From Agromyces kandeliae (GTDB taxonomy: Bacteria > Actinomycetota > Actinomycetes > Actinomycetales > Microbacteriaceae), in assembly GCF_009674665.1 (NCBI RefSeq), contig NZ_WKJD01000018.1, positions 1 through 64,000 on the forward strand: 64,000 nucleotides of DNA, written 5' to 3'. The notes below the pieces were generated by a model. The model did no database searches. It was not told where the DNA came from and was given only the letters and a program-made list of their open reading frames with translations. Shown one piece after another: positions 28,363 through 37,172 of the stretch. The translations under genes were made by a program, and so were the position numbers. The stretch's first letter is position 1. Every line of letters begins with the position of its first letter.

Positions 28363-28389
28363 CCGAAATGTATGCCAGCACCATTTCCG
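28363..28389. promoter_or_regulatory. Candidate operator in the divergent promoter
   Basis: ccgaaatg (28363-28370) and catttccg (28382-28389) form an inverted repeat with 7 of 8 matching positions and an 11-base spacer. The element lies between the divergent alcohol dehydrogenase operon and the regulator gene. It is unusually A/T-rich for this sequence, so it is a good candidate regulator site. Confidence 0.5.
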
Positions 28390-28431
28390 TGGAGGATCAT
28401 GTACGAGACATCCATATCGAGAGGAGTGCGC

Positions 28432-30171
28432 ATGGAATCGCGACGGCCGACGATCAGCTCGACGCTCACCGAGATCGCGCGGGACATCGCCACGCTGCGC
28501 TCGCCGGACCTCTTGCTCACCTCCATAGTGCGTCGGGCGCGCCTCCTGCTCGGCACCGACCTTGCGTACGTCAGCCTCAATGACGCGGAGCGGACCGAGA
28601 CGTTCATCCGGGCCACCGACGGGGTGCGCACCGAGGCCTACGCCGCGATCCGGATGCCGCTCGGCACCGGGGTTCTCGGACTCGCGGCCGGCGGCGTCAT
28701 CGCCGAGACGCCCGACTACCTGCCCGACGAGGGCAAGACCCACCTGCCCGCCATCGACCGGACCGTGCAGGAGGAGGGCGTGCGCGCGATCGCCGGCGCA
28801 CCGCTCCGGGTCGCGGGAAGGGTCGTCGGTGCGCTCATGACCGCCAACCGCACGCCCGGCGCGTTCACCGCGCGGCAGCGCGAGCACCTCGAGCAGATCG
28901 CGTCCCTCGCGGCGGCCGCGGTCGAACTCGTCACCGCGAAGGGGCGCGAGGCGGCCGCGAGCGAGGTCGCCGCCGAGGCGGTCCTGGAGCGGGACCGCGC
29001 GATCGCCGCCGACGCGCTGCGCCGGGAACTCGAGTCCAAGCTGGCCGACGCACTCGCGCAGCACCGGGACCTCGACCACGTGGTCGCGCTCGCCGCATCG
29101 ATCGCCGGGGCCGAAGTGCGGGTGACGGATGCCGCGGGCCAGGACATCTCCTCCTCCGGCGGGCCCGCCGGGATCGCCGGGTCCGGCGGCCCGAGGGGCT
29201 CCGCCGGCGCGGCGGTGGAGGAACGCGCGCCGCTCATCGGCGATGCCGCGCCCGGCGCCGTTGTCGTCCGTCACGCGGCGGAGCCCGCCGTTCCCGGGCT
29301 CGTCGCCTCATCCGTCGCCCGCTTCGCGAGCCTCGCGCTGCTCTACGACCGCATGCTCGATGACGTCCGCCACTTCCACGAGGACGAGCTCGTCCGTGCG
29401 CTCATCGCCCCGTCCGGGCAGGACCGCGCGGGCCTCTCGCCCACGACCGTGCAACGCGCGCTCGGCGCCGACGGCGAGACCTGCATCGCCGTGCTGTCGC
29501 CCGCGAGCCCCGACGGGTCGGGGCTGCGCCGGCTGCTCTCGCAGGCGAGGGCGCTCACCCGGGACGGCCGGACCGCAGTCGCCGGACACCTCGGCCGGGT
29601 GACCGTCGTCGCTCGGGGGAGTGAGGCCGAACTGCGCGCCCGACTGGAATCCTCCGTCCGCGATGTCCCGTTCTTCGGTGGCATCGCGGCGGCGCGCGAC
29701 CTGAGGGGCACGCCTGCCGCGCACGCTGAGGCGATCGCGCTCGCCGGGGCCATGCGCGCCCTCGCACGACCGGGCGTCCTCGCCGGTGCGCCCCAGGCGG
29801 GAGTCGCCGGACTGCTGTTCGGCGCGGGCGAGTCGGCCGCGGCAGCAGCGTTCCTCGACGCCTACCTCGGGCCCCTCCTCCGTGCACCGCGCGGCGAGGT
29901 GCTGCTCTCCACCGCGCTCGTCCACCTCGACGCCAACGGCTCGATCGCCCGCACCGCCGAGGTGCTCGACATCCACCCGAACACCGTCCGGCAACGTCTG
30001 GATCGCATCGACGAGGCGCTGGGGTCCGGATGGCGGACCGGCCCGGCCCGACTCGACGTGCACGTCGCGCTGCGACTCCGCAGCCTCGCCAGCCGAACGG
30101 ATCCCGCTGCCGCCGTCGCGCGTGCCTCCAGCACCTCACCCGCGAGATCTGGGAGACAAGTCGGGTTGTGA
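28432..30171 (+). CDS. GAF-domain regulator with PucR-type C-terminal HTH
   Basis: The 579-residue regulator has an N-terminal GAF domain (about residues 25-160, with GTGVLGLAAGG and GAPLRVAGRVVGALM), a helical linker, a central variable region and a C-terminal PucR-type helix-turn-helix (LDANGSIARTAEVLDIHPNT followed by VRQRLDRI). Such proteins are usually effector-sensing activators of catabolic operons. ATG 28432 is favoured by gaggag six bases upstream. In-frame ATGs at 28399 and 28372 are possible. Its divergent position points to control of the alcohol dehydrogenase/hydrolase operon. Confidence 0.85.
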   Translation: MESRRPTISSTLTEIARDIATLRSPDLLLTSIVRRARLLLGTDLAYVSLNDAERTETFIRATDGVRTEAYAAIRMPLGTGVLGLAAGGVIAETPDYLPDEGKTHLPAIDRTVQEEGVRAIAGAPLRVAGRVVGALMTANRTPGAFTARQREHLEQIASLAAAAVELVTAKGREAAASEVAAEAVLERDRAIAADALRRELESKLADALAQHRDLDHVVALAASIAGAEVRVTDAAGQDISSSGGPAGIAGSGGPRGSAGAAVEERAPLIGDAAPGAVVVRHAAEPAVPGLVASSVARFASLALLYDRMLDDVRHFHEDELVRALIAPSGQDRAGLSPTTVQRALGADGETCIAVLSPASPDGSGLRRLLSQARALTRDGRTAVAGHLGRVTVVARGSEAELRARLESSVRDVPFFGGIAAARDLRGTPAAHAEAIALAGAMRALARPGVLAGAPQAGVAGLLFGAGESAAAAAFLDAYLGPLLRAPRGEVLLSTALVHLDANGSIARTAEVLDIHPNTVRQRLDRIDEALGSGWRTGPARLDVHVALRLRSLASRTDPAAAVARASSTSPARSGRQVGL

Positions 30172-30281
30172 GTGTCGTGTGCCACTGGGGCTGCGGGCTG
30201 CTGAAGACCAGGCTCTTCGGCCAGAACCCCTGATCTGCGAACGAGACGGCGACGAAGCTCGCCGCGCTTCGGTGAGGAGAG

Positions 30282-31307
30282 TCACCGCCACCCCAGCGCC
30301 GGCGCCACGTGCGTGAGGAGCGACTCGAGCACGTGCGCGTTGTAGTCGACGCCGAGCTGGTTGGGCACGGTGAGCAGCAGGGTGTCGGCGGCGGCGATCG
30401 CCTCGTCCTCGCGGAGCTGCTCGATGAGGGCATCGGGTTCGGCGGCGTAGCTGCGGCCGAAGACGGCGCGGAAGTCGTCGATGACGCCGAACTGGTCCGA
30501 CTCGTCGCGCTGGCCGCCGCCGAAGTAGGCGCGGTCCATGTCGTTCACGATCGCGAAGATCGAGCGGCTCACCGAGACGCGCGGCTCGCGCTCGTGGCCG
30601 GCCTCGGCCCAGGCGGCGCGGAACGCCTCGATCTGCTTGCGCTGCTGCACGTGGAAGGGCTCGCCCGATTCATCCTCCTTGAGCGTCGAGCTCATGAGGT
30701 TCATGCCCTGCTCGGCCGCCCACACGGCGGTCGAGTCGGAGCCGGCGCCCCACCAGATGCGGTCGCGCAGGCCGGGCGACTGCGGCTGGATGCCGAGCGG
30801 ACCCGGGTGCGGGTTCGCGAACATGGGGCGCGGATTGGGCTCGGCGAACCGGGCGCCGTCGATGACCTGAAGGAACACGCCGGTGTTGTTGCGGGCGACG
30901 TCGGCCATCGTCGAGCCCTCGGGCGCCTCGTAGCCGAAGTAGCGGTACCCGTCGATGACCTGCTCGGGTGATCCGCGCGACACCCCGAGCTGCAGTCGGC
31001 CGCCCGCGATGAGGTCGGCGGCTGCGGCATCCTCGGCCATGTACAGCGGGTTCTCGTAGCGCATGTCGATGACGCCCGTGCCGAGCTCGATGCGACTCGT
31101 CTTCGCACCCGCGGCCGCGAGCAGGGGGAACGGGCTGGCGAGCTGGTTCGCGTAGTGGTGCACGCGGAAGTACGCGCCGTCGGCCCCGACCTCCTCGGCC
31201 GCGACCGCCAGGTCGATCGACTGGAGCAGCACGTCGGACGCCGATCGCGTCTTCGAGCCGGGGGAGTTCGACCAGTGGCCGAACGAGAGGAAACCGATGC
31301 GCTTCAT
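30282..31307 (-). CDS. LLM-class flavin-dependent oxidoreductase
   Basis: This 341-residue luciferase-like TIM-barrel protein begins KRIGFLSFGHWS and contains GAYFRVHHYANQLASPFPLL, GTGVIDMRYENP and LGVSRGSPEQVI, typical of the bacterial luciferase/alkanal-monooxygenase-like group that uses reduced FMN or F420. The substrate is unknown. ATG 31307 is chosen because it overlaps the upstream GH15 stop (ATGA), and the next upstream ATG would start inside that gene. Confidence 0.88.
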   Translation of the reverse strand: MKRIGFLSFGHWSNSPGSKTRSASDVLLQSIDLAVAAEEVGADGAYFRVHHYANQLASPFPLLAAAGAKTSRIELGTGVIDMRYENPLYMAEDAAAADLIAGGRLQLGVSRGSPEQVIDGYRYFGYEAPEGSTMADVARNNTGVFLQVIDGARFAEPNPRPMFANPHPGPLGIQPQSPGLRDRIWWGAGSDSTAVWAAEQGMNLMSSTLKEDESGEPFHVQQRKQIEAFRAAWAEAGHEREPRVSVSRSIFAIVNDMDRAYFGGGQRDESDQFGVIDDFRAVFGRSYAAEPDALIEQLREDEAIAAADTLLLTVPNQLGVDYNAHVLESLLTHVAPALGWR

Positions 31308-33181
31308 ACACGTCTCCAACGTCTGGCGCGGCGGGGCATTCCGCGGGATGCCGGGCGAGTCGCGGCCCGCTCCTCTGCGAGCGAGATCGCCCAGGCCGCG
31401 TTGACGAGTCCGACGTGGCTGAACGCCTGCGGGAAGTTGCCGAGTTGCTCGCCGGTGCCGGAGTCGACCTCCTCGGCGAGCAGTCCGACGTCATTGATGT
31501 GGGCGATGGCGCGCTCGAACGCGTCGCGAGCCTCCGGCACGCGATCGTCGTCCGCGAGGACGCGCGCGAGCCAGAAGGTGCAGAGCAGGAAGCTTCCCTC
31601 GGTGCCGGGGAGGCGATCGACGTCCGGTCCCGCCAGGTAGCGGCGCACCAGGCCGTGATCGTCGATGAGGTGAGCGGTGATCGCATCGACGGTGGAGCGC
31701 ACACGCGGATCGTCCGGCGGCAGGAGTCCGACGAGGGGGATCATGAGCGCCGAGGCGTCGAGGTGATCGGACCCGAAGGACTGCGTGAAGGCCCCCACCC
31801 GCGGGTTCCACCCGTCAGCGAGGATGGCGTCCCGGATGCGATCGGCGGTGCCGCGCCATCCGTCGACGCGGTCGTGCAGGCCGAGTCGGTCGGCCAGCGC
31901 GGCGGCGCGATCGAGGGCCACCCAGCACATGAGCTTGGAGAAGAGGTAGTGCCGAGGCGCGCCGCGGATCTCCCAGATCCCGTGGTCGGGTTCGTTCCAG
32001 TGCGCGGCGGCGGCATCCGCGAGCGAGGAGAGGAAGTCCCGCAGGTCGGGCGGGAACGGCGCGAGCTGGTCGGCGAGGAGCGCGGCGGCATCCAGCAGTT
32101 CGCCGTACACGTCGAGCTGCGGTTGGTTCCACGCACCGTTGCCGATGCGGACCGGGGCGCTGCCGCGCCATCCGGCCCAGTGCGGCACCGTGCGCTCGGT
32201 CAGGTCGCGTTCTCCGCCGACCCCGTACATGATCTGCAGGTGGCCCCGGGGGAGCGCCGCAGCGCCGGCCGAGGCGATGAAGCCGAAGAAGTCGTTCGCC
32301 TCGTGAGGGCACGCGGCGACCCACAGCGCCCGCATCGTGAAGCTCGCGTCGCGGACCCAGGAATAGCGGTAGTCCCAGTTGCGCGCTCCGCCGACGACCT
32401 CGGGCAGCGACGTCGTCGCCGCCGCGACGATCGCCCCCGTCGGCTGGTAGCTGAGCGCCTTCAGCACCCGACCCGAATGATGGACGAGGTCGCGCCACGG
32501 CCCCTGGTAGGTCTGGTGCAGGTCCGACCAGTCGCGCCAGGCCGTGACCGTGGTATCGATCGCGGTGATGATCCGGCCCGCCGCGTACGGCGGGGACGGC
32601 GGGCTGCCGGCGTCCTGGAACTGCATCGCGAGTGCGATCTCATCGCCGTCGTGCATCCGGAACCGCGCGGTGGCCGTGCCGCCGGCGATGACGCAGGGCA
32701 CGGTCGTCGAGAGCGTCAGCGTCTCGCCGCCGCCGGTCGCGACCAGCCCGCCGGGCACCGGATCGAGGTGCGCCACGACCGTGCCGTAGCCGGGACGGGG
32801 ACGGAATTCCATCTCGAGGTCGATCGATCCGCCGGTGCATCGCAGGACGCGGAGGAGGGTGTGCGGTGCATCGACGCCGATCCGGTGCGGATCGGCGGGG
32901 GCGGGCAGCTCGAGCGCCTCGACGAGCTCGACCGAGCCCGAACCGGTCCGGTAGGTGCTGCGGAGGACCATGCTGCCGTCCACGTAGGCACGCTCGACGG
33001 ATGTCGGTTCCGCAGGCCGGATCCACCAGTGCCCACCGTCGTCGTCGAGGATCGACGCGAAGACCGACTCGCTGTCGAACCTGGGGAGGCACAGCCATGC
33101 GACGCATCCGTCGCTCGTGACCACCGCCGCGGAATGCCGGTCGGAGAGCAGCGCGTGCTGGCCGATGGGCAGGTCGCTCAT
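31304..33181 (-). CDS. GH15-family glycosidase (glucoamylase/trehalase-like)
   Basis: The 625-residue enzyme has an N-terminal beta-sandwich (LLSDRHSAAVVTSDGCVAWL, then PRFDSESVFASIL) and an (alpha/alpha)6 barrel with RNWDYRYSWVRDASFTMRAL, GNGAWNQPQLDVYGELLDA and LPGTEGSFLLCTFW. These are the GH15 signatures, including the two catalytic glutamates. There is no signal peptide, so it acts inside the cell, probably on trehalose or malto-oligosaccharides. It is co-transcribed with the LLM oxidoreductase through a four-base overlap. Confidence 0.9.
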   Translation of the reverse strand: MSDLPIGQHALLSDRHSAAVVTSDGCVAWLCLPRFDSESVFASILDDDGGHWWIRPAEPTSVERAYVDGSMVLRSTYRTGSGSVELVEALELPAPADPHRIGVDAPHTLLRVLRCTGGSIDLEMEFRPRPGYGTVVAHLDPVPGGLVATGGGETLTLSTTVPCVIAGGTATARFRMHDGDEIALAMQFQDAGSPPSPPYAAGRIITAIDTTVTAWRDWSDLHQTYQGPWRDLVHHSGRVLKALSYQPTGAIVAAATTSLPEVVGGARNWDYRYSWVRDASFTMRALWVAACPHEANDFFGFIASAGAAALPRGHLQIMYGVGGERDLTERTVPHWAGWRGSAPVRIGNGAWNQPQLDVYGELLDAAALLADQLAPFPPDLRDFLSSLADAAAAHWNEPDHGIWEIRGAPRHYLFSKLMCWVALDRAAALADRLGLHDRVDGWRGTADRIRDAILADGWNPRVGAFTQSFGSDHLDASALMIPLVGLLPPDDPRVRSTVDAITAHLIDDHGLVRRYLAGPDVDRLPGTEGSFLLCTFWLARVLADDDRVPEARDAFERAIAHINDVGLLAEEVDSGTGEQLGNFPQAFSHVGLVNAAWAISLAEERAATRPASRGMPRRARRWRRV

Positions 33182-33341
33182 CGCGGGCCTCCTCGCCTCG
33201 TCGCACCGTCAGGATACGCAGTGCTCGGGTTCCTCCGCCGAGCTCGCGTCGCGGACGCACCGCCACATCCGTGAGCCGCCGGTCGCGACGGCGACGGGTC
33301 GATGATGGTCGGTCAGGGTGGCCCGCGGCCGGGCGATCCGG

Positions 33342-33749
33342 TCAGCCTGCGACCGGCTCGCGCGGCGGGTTGAACATGAACTCGATGCGGATGCCGTTGT
33401 CCTCCTCGACGAACGATGCGTAGTAGCGCTCGTTGAAGCGGGGGTAGGTCTTCGGCGCGCGGACGGCCGTCCAGCCGGCGCCCATCGCGATCTCGTGGAG
33501 GCGGTCGACCTCGTCGCGGGAGTCGACGGCGAAGGCGAGGTGCTGCCAGCCGACCCGGCCGTGCCGGTGGGGGCCGGTACCTGGCTCGCGGGCCGGGAGG
33601 AGGACCAGCTCCTCGCGGCCCTTGTACCAGGAGACCCCGTTGTCGGCGTCGAGCCGCGTGCAGCCGAGGGCGGTCATCACCGGGTCGAACTGTGCGATCG
33701 AGCGAGGCAGGTCCTCGACGCTGATGCCGAGGTGGTCGAAGAGAGGCAT
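33342..33749 (-). CDS. VOC-family protein
   Basis: The 135-residue single-domain protein begins MPLFDHLGISVEDLPRSIAQF and contains VGWQHLAFAVDSRDEVDRLH and NGIRIEFMFNPP. His and Glu occupy the usual VOC metal-ligand positions. The substrate cannot be predicted. It is divergent from the uronate-type cluster and shares its promoter space with the first IclR-like operator. Confidence 0.87.
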   Translation of the reverse strand: MPLFDHLGISVEDLPRSIAQFDPVMTALGCTRLDADNGVSWYKGREELVLLPAREPGTGPHRHGRVGWQHLAFAVDSRDEVDRLHEIAMGAGWTAVRAPKTYPRFNERYYASFVEEDNGIRIEFMFNPPREPVAG

Positions 33750-33824
33750 CCGGCCAGCCTAGTGAGCGCCGCGCTCCGGCGACTCGTGGTCGTGGGGTGC
33801 GCCTCTTGCGCGCAGTCCAGAAAA

Positions 33825-33839
33825 TGAAATACCATTCCA
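33825..33839. promoter_or_regulatory. IclR-like operator 1
   Basis: tgaaataccattcca is an imperfect 6-3-6 inverted repeat (tgaaat/attcca), 22 bp before the first gene of the uronate-type cluster. The same architecture recurs at 35317-35331. The IclR-family consensus (GAAAT-x-ATTTC type) makes the local IclR protein the likely binder. Confidence 0.6.
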
Positions 33840-33861
33840 AAATCGCACGGAAGGATCGGGA

Positions 33862-34911
33862 ATGGCGACGACAGCGGGGTACGACGGTGGGGCACCGATG
33901 CTCGAGGTGCTCGACTCCTCCTACGGCGGCATCGAACTCGAGGCCGCGGCCGCTGCCCGATTCGACGTCGATGTGCGCGATGCCCGCGACGCGGACGGCA
34001 GCCGGATCGGCGCAGGGCCCGCAGACGGCGTCCTCGTGCAGTACGGTCCGATCACCGGGGCGGACATGGACGCGAACCCGAGCTGGAAGGTGATCGGCCG
34101 GTACGGCGTGGGCGTCGACACGGTCGACGTGGCCGCCGCATCCGCCCGATCGATCTCCGTCGTCAACGTGCCCGACTACTGCGAGGAGGAGGTGGCGACG
34201 CACGCCGTCGCGCTGATCCTCAACGCCGCCCGTCGGATCTCGGCGGCAGACTCGCTCGTGCACCGCGGCGGATGGGCCGACTGGACCAGGCTGCGACCGA
34301 TCGCGCCGCTCTCGACGGCGACGCTCTCGCTCATCGGCGTCGGCCGTATCGGGAGCGAGGTGATCCGGATGATGCGGCCGTTCGTCGGTCGGATCATCGC
34401 GCACGACCCGTACGCGAGCGCGCTCGACGACGTGGAGCTCGTGGATCTCGACACCGCACTCGCCGACGGGGACGTGGTGAGCCTGCACTGCCCGCTCACC
34501 TCGGACACGCATCACCTGATCGGTGCCGACTCCATCGCGCGCATGAAGCCGACCGCGACGCTCGTGAACGTCTCGCGAGGCGGCCTCGTCGACGGTGCCG
34601 CGCTCGCCGCGGCCCTGCGCGAAGGGCGACTCGCGGCTGCCGCCCTCGACGTGCTCGAGGCCGAGCCGCCCACGGCCGACGATCCCCTGCTCTCCGCACC
34701 GAACGCGATCATCACGAATCACCTCGCCTGGTACTCCGAGGCGTCGGAGGCGCGCCTGCGGGAGCGCCTCGCCGAGCGGTGCGCAGCCGTGCTGCGTGGC
34801 CGCGAGGTCCCCTCGCTCGTCAATCGCGCCGCACTCGCGGATCGAACGGGTTCCGCATCGTCGACGCCCGCGCCCTCGCTCGAACCGACCGCATCCATGG
34901 AGCACGCATGA
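33862..34911 (+). CDS. D-isomer-specific 2-hydroxyacid dehydrogenase (CtBP-like)
   Basis: The 349-residue NAD-dependent dehydrogenase has VIGRYGVGVDTVDV, the Rossmann motif GVGRIGSEV, the catalytic arginine in LVNVSRGGLVDG and a histidine in ITNHLAWYSEAS, a variant typical of the C-terminal-binding-protein-like branch. It probably interconverts a 2-keto acid and its D-hydroxy acid. It is the first gene of an operon with a cupin and an ABC importer. A second, only distantly similar dehydrogenase follows in the same cluster. Confidence 0.88.
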   Translation: MATTAGYDGGAPMLEVLDSSYGGIELEAAAAARFDVDVRDARDADGSRIGAGPADGVLVQYGPITGADMDANPSWKVIGRYGVGVDTVDVAAASARSISVVNVPDYCEEEVATHAVALILNAARRISAADSLVHRGGWADWTRLRPIAPLSTATLSLIGVGRIGSEVIRMMRPFVGRIIAHDPYASALDDVELVDLDTALADGDVVSLHCPLTSDTHHLIGADSIARMKPTATLVNVSRGGLVDGAALAAALREGRLAAAALDVLEAEPPTADDPLLSAPNAIITNHLAWYSEASEARLRERLAERCAAVLRGREVPSLVNRAALADRTGSASSTPAPSLEPTASMEHA

Positions 34912-35315
34912 ACCGCGCCACCGACTACTCGCCCATCGACCTCCTCGCACTCGCCCTCGAGCCGACGGGGGCGCCCGCCCGGGTGCTCGCCGGCGATCCG
35001 AGGACCTCGGAACACGTGCTCGCCGCGCACGACGGGGTCGAGATCGGGGTGTGGGAGGTCACGCCGGGCGAATTCGCGTCAGTGAAGCCCGAGAGCGGCG
35101 AGGTCATGCAGTTCCTCACCGGTGAAGGCTCGATCGAGCACGACGACGGGGCCGTGACCGGCATCGCGCCTGGCGCGGTGCTGGTGCTCCAGCCCGGTTG
35201 GAGCGGGAAGTGGCGAGTCACCGCGACCGTGCGCAAGGTCTACACGATCTTCGATGCCCCGGTCGCGGATCCGTCCGGGGGTGCGGAAACGCACCGGAAC
35301 ATCGCCGACATCTGA
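34908..35315 (+). CDS. Cupin-domain protein (DUF861/EutQ-like)
   Basis: The 135-residue single cupin has VEIGVWEVTPGEFASVKP, GEVMQFLTGEGSIEHDDGA and VLVLQPGWSGKWRV, typical of the Cupin_3 group. The metal-binding histidines are mostly replaced, so it may bind a small acid instead of catalysing a metal reaction. It overlaps the 2-hydroxyacid dehydrogenase by four bases, suggesting related substrates. Confidence 0.83.
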   Translation: MNRATDYSPIDLLALALEPTGAPARVLAGDPRTSEHVLAAHDGVEIGVWEVTPGEFASVKPESGEVMQFLTGEGSIEHDDGAVTGIAPGAVLVLQPGWSGKWRVTATVRKVYTIFDAPVADPSGGAETHRNIADI

Positions 35316-35316
35316 T

Positions 35317-35331
35317 CGAAATCCAATTTCG
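35317..35331. promoter_or_regulatory. IclR-like operator 2
   Basis: cgaaatccaatttcg is a perfect 6-3-6 inverted repeat 51 bp before the importer genes. It has the same spacing and core as the box at 33825. Together they suggest that the IclR regulator controls both the dehydrogenase-cupin unit and the transporter unit. Confidence 0.65.
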
Positions 35332-35381
35332 GTACGGTGTTTCAAAATCAACCGATCGAACAGAACGCGAGAGGAGCTGAC

Positions 35382-37172
35382 ATGACCGCGACCGACGCCA
35401 CGACCCCGACGACACCCTTGGCGATCAACGCCGACCCGGTCGTCCGGCGACGCATCGGCGCGATCACCGCGCGCGTCGCACTGCTCGCACCGGTCGTCGC
35501 GATCTACCTTCTCTTCTTCGTCTGGCCCGTGTTCAGCGTACTGCTGCGATCGCTGAGTCCCGACGGACGCTTCGACGCAGCGGCGCCGGTGATCGACCTC
35601 TCGAACTACCAGAAGATCTTCGTCGACGACTTCCTGCTGCGCATCGAGTGGCGCACTGTGCTGCTTGCGGTGAACTCGACGCTGCTCACCGTCCTCCTCG
35701 CGTTCCCGACGGCGTACTTCATCTCGAGGCTCTCGAAGCGCACCGCTGCCCTGCTGCTCCTGCTCATCCTCGTGCCGTTCTGGGTCTCCATCGTCGTGCG
35801 CCTCTTCGCCGTCACGTCGATTCTCAGCCCCAACGGCATCGTCAACCAGTTGAGCCTCGCACTCGGCCTCGGCGAGACGTCCCTGCTGTACACCCAGGCC
35901 GGCACGCTGGTCGGCACGGTCATGTACCTGCTGCCGTACATGGTGCTCGTGCTCTACGCGGGCATGACCTCGGTCGACGACAACCTCGTGCTCGCCGCGC
36001 GCACCATGGGCGCCTCGTCGGTGCGCACCTTCTTCACCGTCTACCTCCCCATGGTGCGGGGGTCGATCGTGAGCGGTGCGCTGCTCGTCTTCATCCTCGG
36101 CCTCAGCTTCTTCCTCGTGCCGGCGATCCTCGGCGGCCCGCAGGAGCAGACCATCTCGGTCTACATCCAGCAGCAGATCGACGTGTACCAGTGGGGCATC
36201 GCGAGCGCGATGGGCATCCTCCTGCTCATCGCGACCATCATCTGCTACGTCGGCGTGGTCAGGGTCGCGGGCAGCTTCCAGCCCGGCGGGATCGGCTCGG
36301 CGCAGGCGAAGGGCGTCAGCACGTCGCTGCCGTTCCGTTGGTCGCCGTGGATGGCCGGGTCGGCCGTCGTGAGCGTCGTCACCATCGCGTTCCTCGTGAT
36401 CCCCGTGCTCTTCGTGTTCCCGCTCGCCGTCGGCGAGACGGGCACCGTCGTCTTCCCGCCGCGCGGCTTCACGCTGCGCTGGTTCGGCGAGGTCTTCACG
36501 AGCCAGACCTGGCTCGGACCGATCACGCAGAGCCTCATCGTCGCGCTCGGCACCGCCGTGCTCTCGGTCGGGATGGCGCTCGTGCTCGCCCGCATCACGA
36601 GCCGCATGACCTCGACCACCGGCAAGGCCGTCATCGGCGGCCTCGCCTTCGCGCCCATCGTCACGCCCGCGATCCTCCTCGCGATCGGCATCTTCGACGT
36701 CGAGCTCAGGCTCGGCCTCACCGGCACCGTGATCGGGCTCGTCTTCGCACACACGATCATCGCGTTCCCCCTGAGCTACGCCCTGATCAGCGCGGCGATG
36801 GGTTCGGCCGACCGCGGGATCGAAGCGGCCGCCTGGACGCTCGGCGCCTCGCGCGCCCGCGCCTTCTGGACCATCGTCGTGCGCGGCATCATGCCGAGCG
36901 TCGTCGGCGCCTTCGCCATCGCGTTCGTCACCTCGTGGGACGAGGTCGTGCTCGCACTGTTCGTCCAGACCGGACCCACCAAGACCCTCCCCGTCACGAT
37001 CTACAAGTACCTCGAGAGCGGGATCGTGCCCACCGTGCCGGCCGTGGCCTCACTGCTCGTGCTCGTCGTCGTGCTCATCGTCGTCGTGCGCAGCGTGCTG
37101 AACCGCGCGACCGCCGACCGCGCCGCCCGCCGAGGGACCGTACGGCCCCCAGCCCGACAGGAGAAGCCATGA
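35382..37172 (+). CDS. ABC transporter permease, two permease domains fused
   Basis: The 596-residue inner-membrane protein consists of two complete binding-protein-dependent permease domains in tandem. Each has its own EAA-type loop: AARTMGASSVRTFFTVYLPM in the first half and AAWTLGASRARAFWTIVVRG in the second. This is a PotB-PotC fusion, so one chain replaces the usual heterodimer. ATG 35382 has gagaggagct upstream. It is translationally coupled to the ATPase, and the importer's binding protein follows. Confidence 0.92.
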   Translation: MTATDATTPTTPLAINADPVVRRRIGAITARVALLAPVVAIYLLFFVWPVFSVLLRSLSPDGRFDAAAPVIDLSNYQKIFVDDFLLRIEWRTVLLAVNSTLLTVLLAFPTAYFISRLSKRTAALLLLLILVPFWVSIVVRLFAVTSILSPNGIVNQLSLALGLGETSLLYTQAGTLVGTVMYLLPYMVLVLYAGMTSVDDNLVLAARTMGASSVRTFFTVYLPMVRGSIVSGALLVFILGLSFFLVPAILGGPQEQTISVYIQQQIDVYQWGIASAMGILLLIATIICYVGVVRVAGSFQPGGIGSAQAKGVSTSLPFRWSPWMAGSAVVSVVTIAFLVIPVLFVFPLAVGETGTVVFPPRGFTLRWFGEVFTSQTWLGPITQSLIVALGTAVLSVGMALVLARITSRMTSTTGKAVIGGLAFAPIVTPAILLAIGIFDVELRLGLTGTVIGLVFAHTIIAFPLSYALISAAMGSADRGIEAAAWTLGASRARAFWTIVVRGIMPSVVGAFAIAFVTSWDEVVLALFVQTGPTKTLPVTIYKYLESGIVPTVPAVASLLVLVVVLIVVVRSVLNRATADRAARRGTVRPPARQEKP

